Source: JABIBT01 sp964471565 (GTDB lineage Archaea > Nanobdellota > Nanobdellia > SCGC-AAA011-G17 > PNOQ01). Taken from it: 6,613 nt of DNA. Below the pieces are notes generated by a model that saw only the letters and a program-made list of their open reading frames with translations, ran no database searches and was not told the origin of the DNA. A program made the translations under genes and the position numbers. Location: assembly GCA_964471565.1 (NCBI GenBank), contig CAYYFK010000021.1, forward strand, positions 1 through 6,613, read 5' to 3'. Positions 6,421 to 6,613 of this stretch are shown here, in pieces (position 1 is the stretch's first letter; the number at the start of each line of letters is the position of its first letter).

Positions 6421-6522
6421 AAAATACTTAGAAAGAACATAAATAACAATAATTGCGACTATTGTAACAACTATCCAAGTTAAATTCTTTGCTGGTGCAT
6501 ATAGTGGTTGTTCTATTGCCAT
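6403..6522 (-). CDS. Small single-span membrane protein (39 aa), function unknown
   Basis: An ATG at 6522 opens a 39-codon frame: a short polar N-terminus (MAIEQPLYAPAKN), a hydrophobic segment at 14-30 (LTWIVVTIVAIIVIYVL), and a basic tail KYFKMKKK. By the positive-inside rule the tail lies in the cytoplasm and the N-terminus outside. Support for a real gene comes from the helix-plus-lysines pattern, a TATA box 24-25 bases from the ATG (same core as the promoter at 786-800), and the exact fit between the secD stop and the tRNA. Its stop codon abuts that of secD with no bases between. I do not recognise a family. The orientation is opposite to that of Sec61-beta, and it is not in the secFD operon, so a link to the Sec machinery is only a guess from position. 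Confidence 0.7.
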   Translation of the reverse strand: MAIEQPLYAPAKNLTWIVVTIVAIIVIYVLSKYFKMKKK

Positions 6523-6541
6523 ATTCTTTTACTAGATAATT

Positions 6542-6555
6542 TATTTATATACTTT
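6542..6555 (-). promoter_or_regulatory. TATA box and BRE for the 39-aa protein gene
   Basis: The minus strand reads GAAAAG followed by TATATAAATAA. The centre is 24-25 bases before the ATG at 6522, so the transcript should be leaderless. The 11-base core and the preceding AAAAG recur in the promoter at 786-800. It starts only a few bases after the tRNA termination tract. Confidence 0.65.
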
Positions 6556-6558
6556 TCT

Positions 6559-6565
6559 AAAAAAA
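6559..6565 (-). terminator. Oligo-T terminator of the tRNA-Ser gene
   Basis: Seven T on the minus strand follow immediately after the tRNA discriminator base. They serve as the transcription stop and show that CCA is not encoded and must be added after transcription. Confidence 0.7.
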
Positions 6566-6613
6566 CGCCGGGACTGGGATTTGAACCCAGATGCCCGAAG
6601 GCCCGGTTTTCGA
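6566..6613 (-). tRNA. tRNA-Ser(CGA), 3' part only, 5' part beyond window edge
   Basis: Read on the minus strand from the edge: T33, anticodon CGA (34-36), AA, anticodon-stem 3' strand ACCGG, a long variable arm GCC-TTCG-GGC-AT (three pairs capped by a UUCG tetraloop), T arm CTGGG-TTCAAAT-CCCAG (five pairs), acceptor 3' strand TCCCGGC, and discriminator G73. The long variable arm marks a class II tRNA, and CGA with G73 fits serine (UCG codons). The D arm, acceptor 5' strand and any intron at the usual 37/38 site upstream part cannot be judged fully; no intron lies in the visible part. C56 in the T loop, at 6583, is the base that aTrm56 methylates. Confidence 0.93.

Noticed and set aside
6403..6522. 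39-aa protein as Sec61-beta/SecG or a YajC analogue
   Set aside because: The basic tail predicts N-out/C-in, opposite to Sec61-beta; it lacks recognisable family residues and is transcribed away from the secFD operon.
1..6613. CRISPR array, insertion sequence, integrase site or defence system
   Set aside because: No direct repeats with regular spacing, no terminal inverted repeats, no transposase or nuclease motifs; every stretch is covered by the listed genes and short gaps.

Overview
The window looks like a compact, AT-rich archaeal genome, roughly one third GC by eye. The evidence is an archaea-specific tRNA methyltransferase (aTrm56), secF placed before secD, TATA boxes centred about 25-28 bases upstream of start codons, a tRNA gene without an encoded CCA, and two exported Cys-rich or PKD surface proteins. 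The style (short intergenic gaps, large low-complexity surface proteins, PDZ-like and Cys-loop additions in SecD) most resembles uncultivated DPANN-type archaea such as Woesearchaeota or Pacearchaeota. That placement is an inference; the archaeal assignment is firm.

Layout from left to right: (1) positions 1-764, minus strand: the N-terminal part of a secreted, very Cys-rich protein with three copies of a small N-[SA]-H...L-C-C type unit followed by a MopE-like acidic metal-binding repeat. It runs off the left edge. (2) 801-3377, minus: a large membrane-anchored surface protein with signal peptide, PKD domain, Cys-rich stalk, one C-terminal membrane helix and a short cytoplasmic helical minidomain; it starts at TTG behind a clear Shine-Dalgarno. 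(3) 3400-3912, minus: aTrm56, tRNA C56 2'-O-methylase. (4) A 53-bp divergent intergenic region with one palindromic TATA box that fits both trm56 and secF. (5) 3966-4832 and 4825-6402, plus: secF and secD, overlapping by 8 bases, which encode the Sec translocation accessory complex. (6) 6403-6522, minus: a 39-residue single-span membrane protein, abutting secD tail to tail. (7) 6566 to the right edge, minus: the 3' part of tRNA-Ser(CGA).

Functionally, the window joins protein export (SecF/SecD) with two likely Sec-exported envelope proteins, and a tRNA-modifying enzyme with one of its probable substrates (the partial tRNA has C56 in its T loop). Four start codons (1-764 gene, trm56, secF, 39-aa gene) sit at the distance from a TATA box expected for leaderless transcripts. 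The PKD gene, 22 bases behind trm56, instead has a Shine-Dalgarno, and secD starts inside secF. No stretch longer than 300 bases lacks a gene. I see no CRISPR array, insertion sequence or phage signature.
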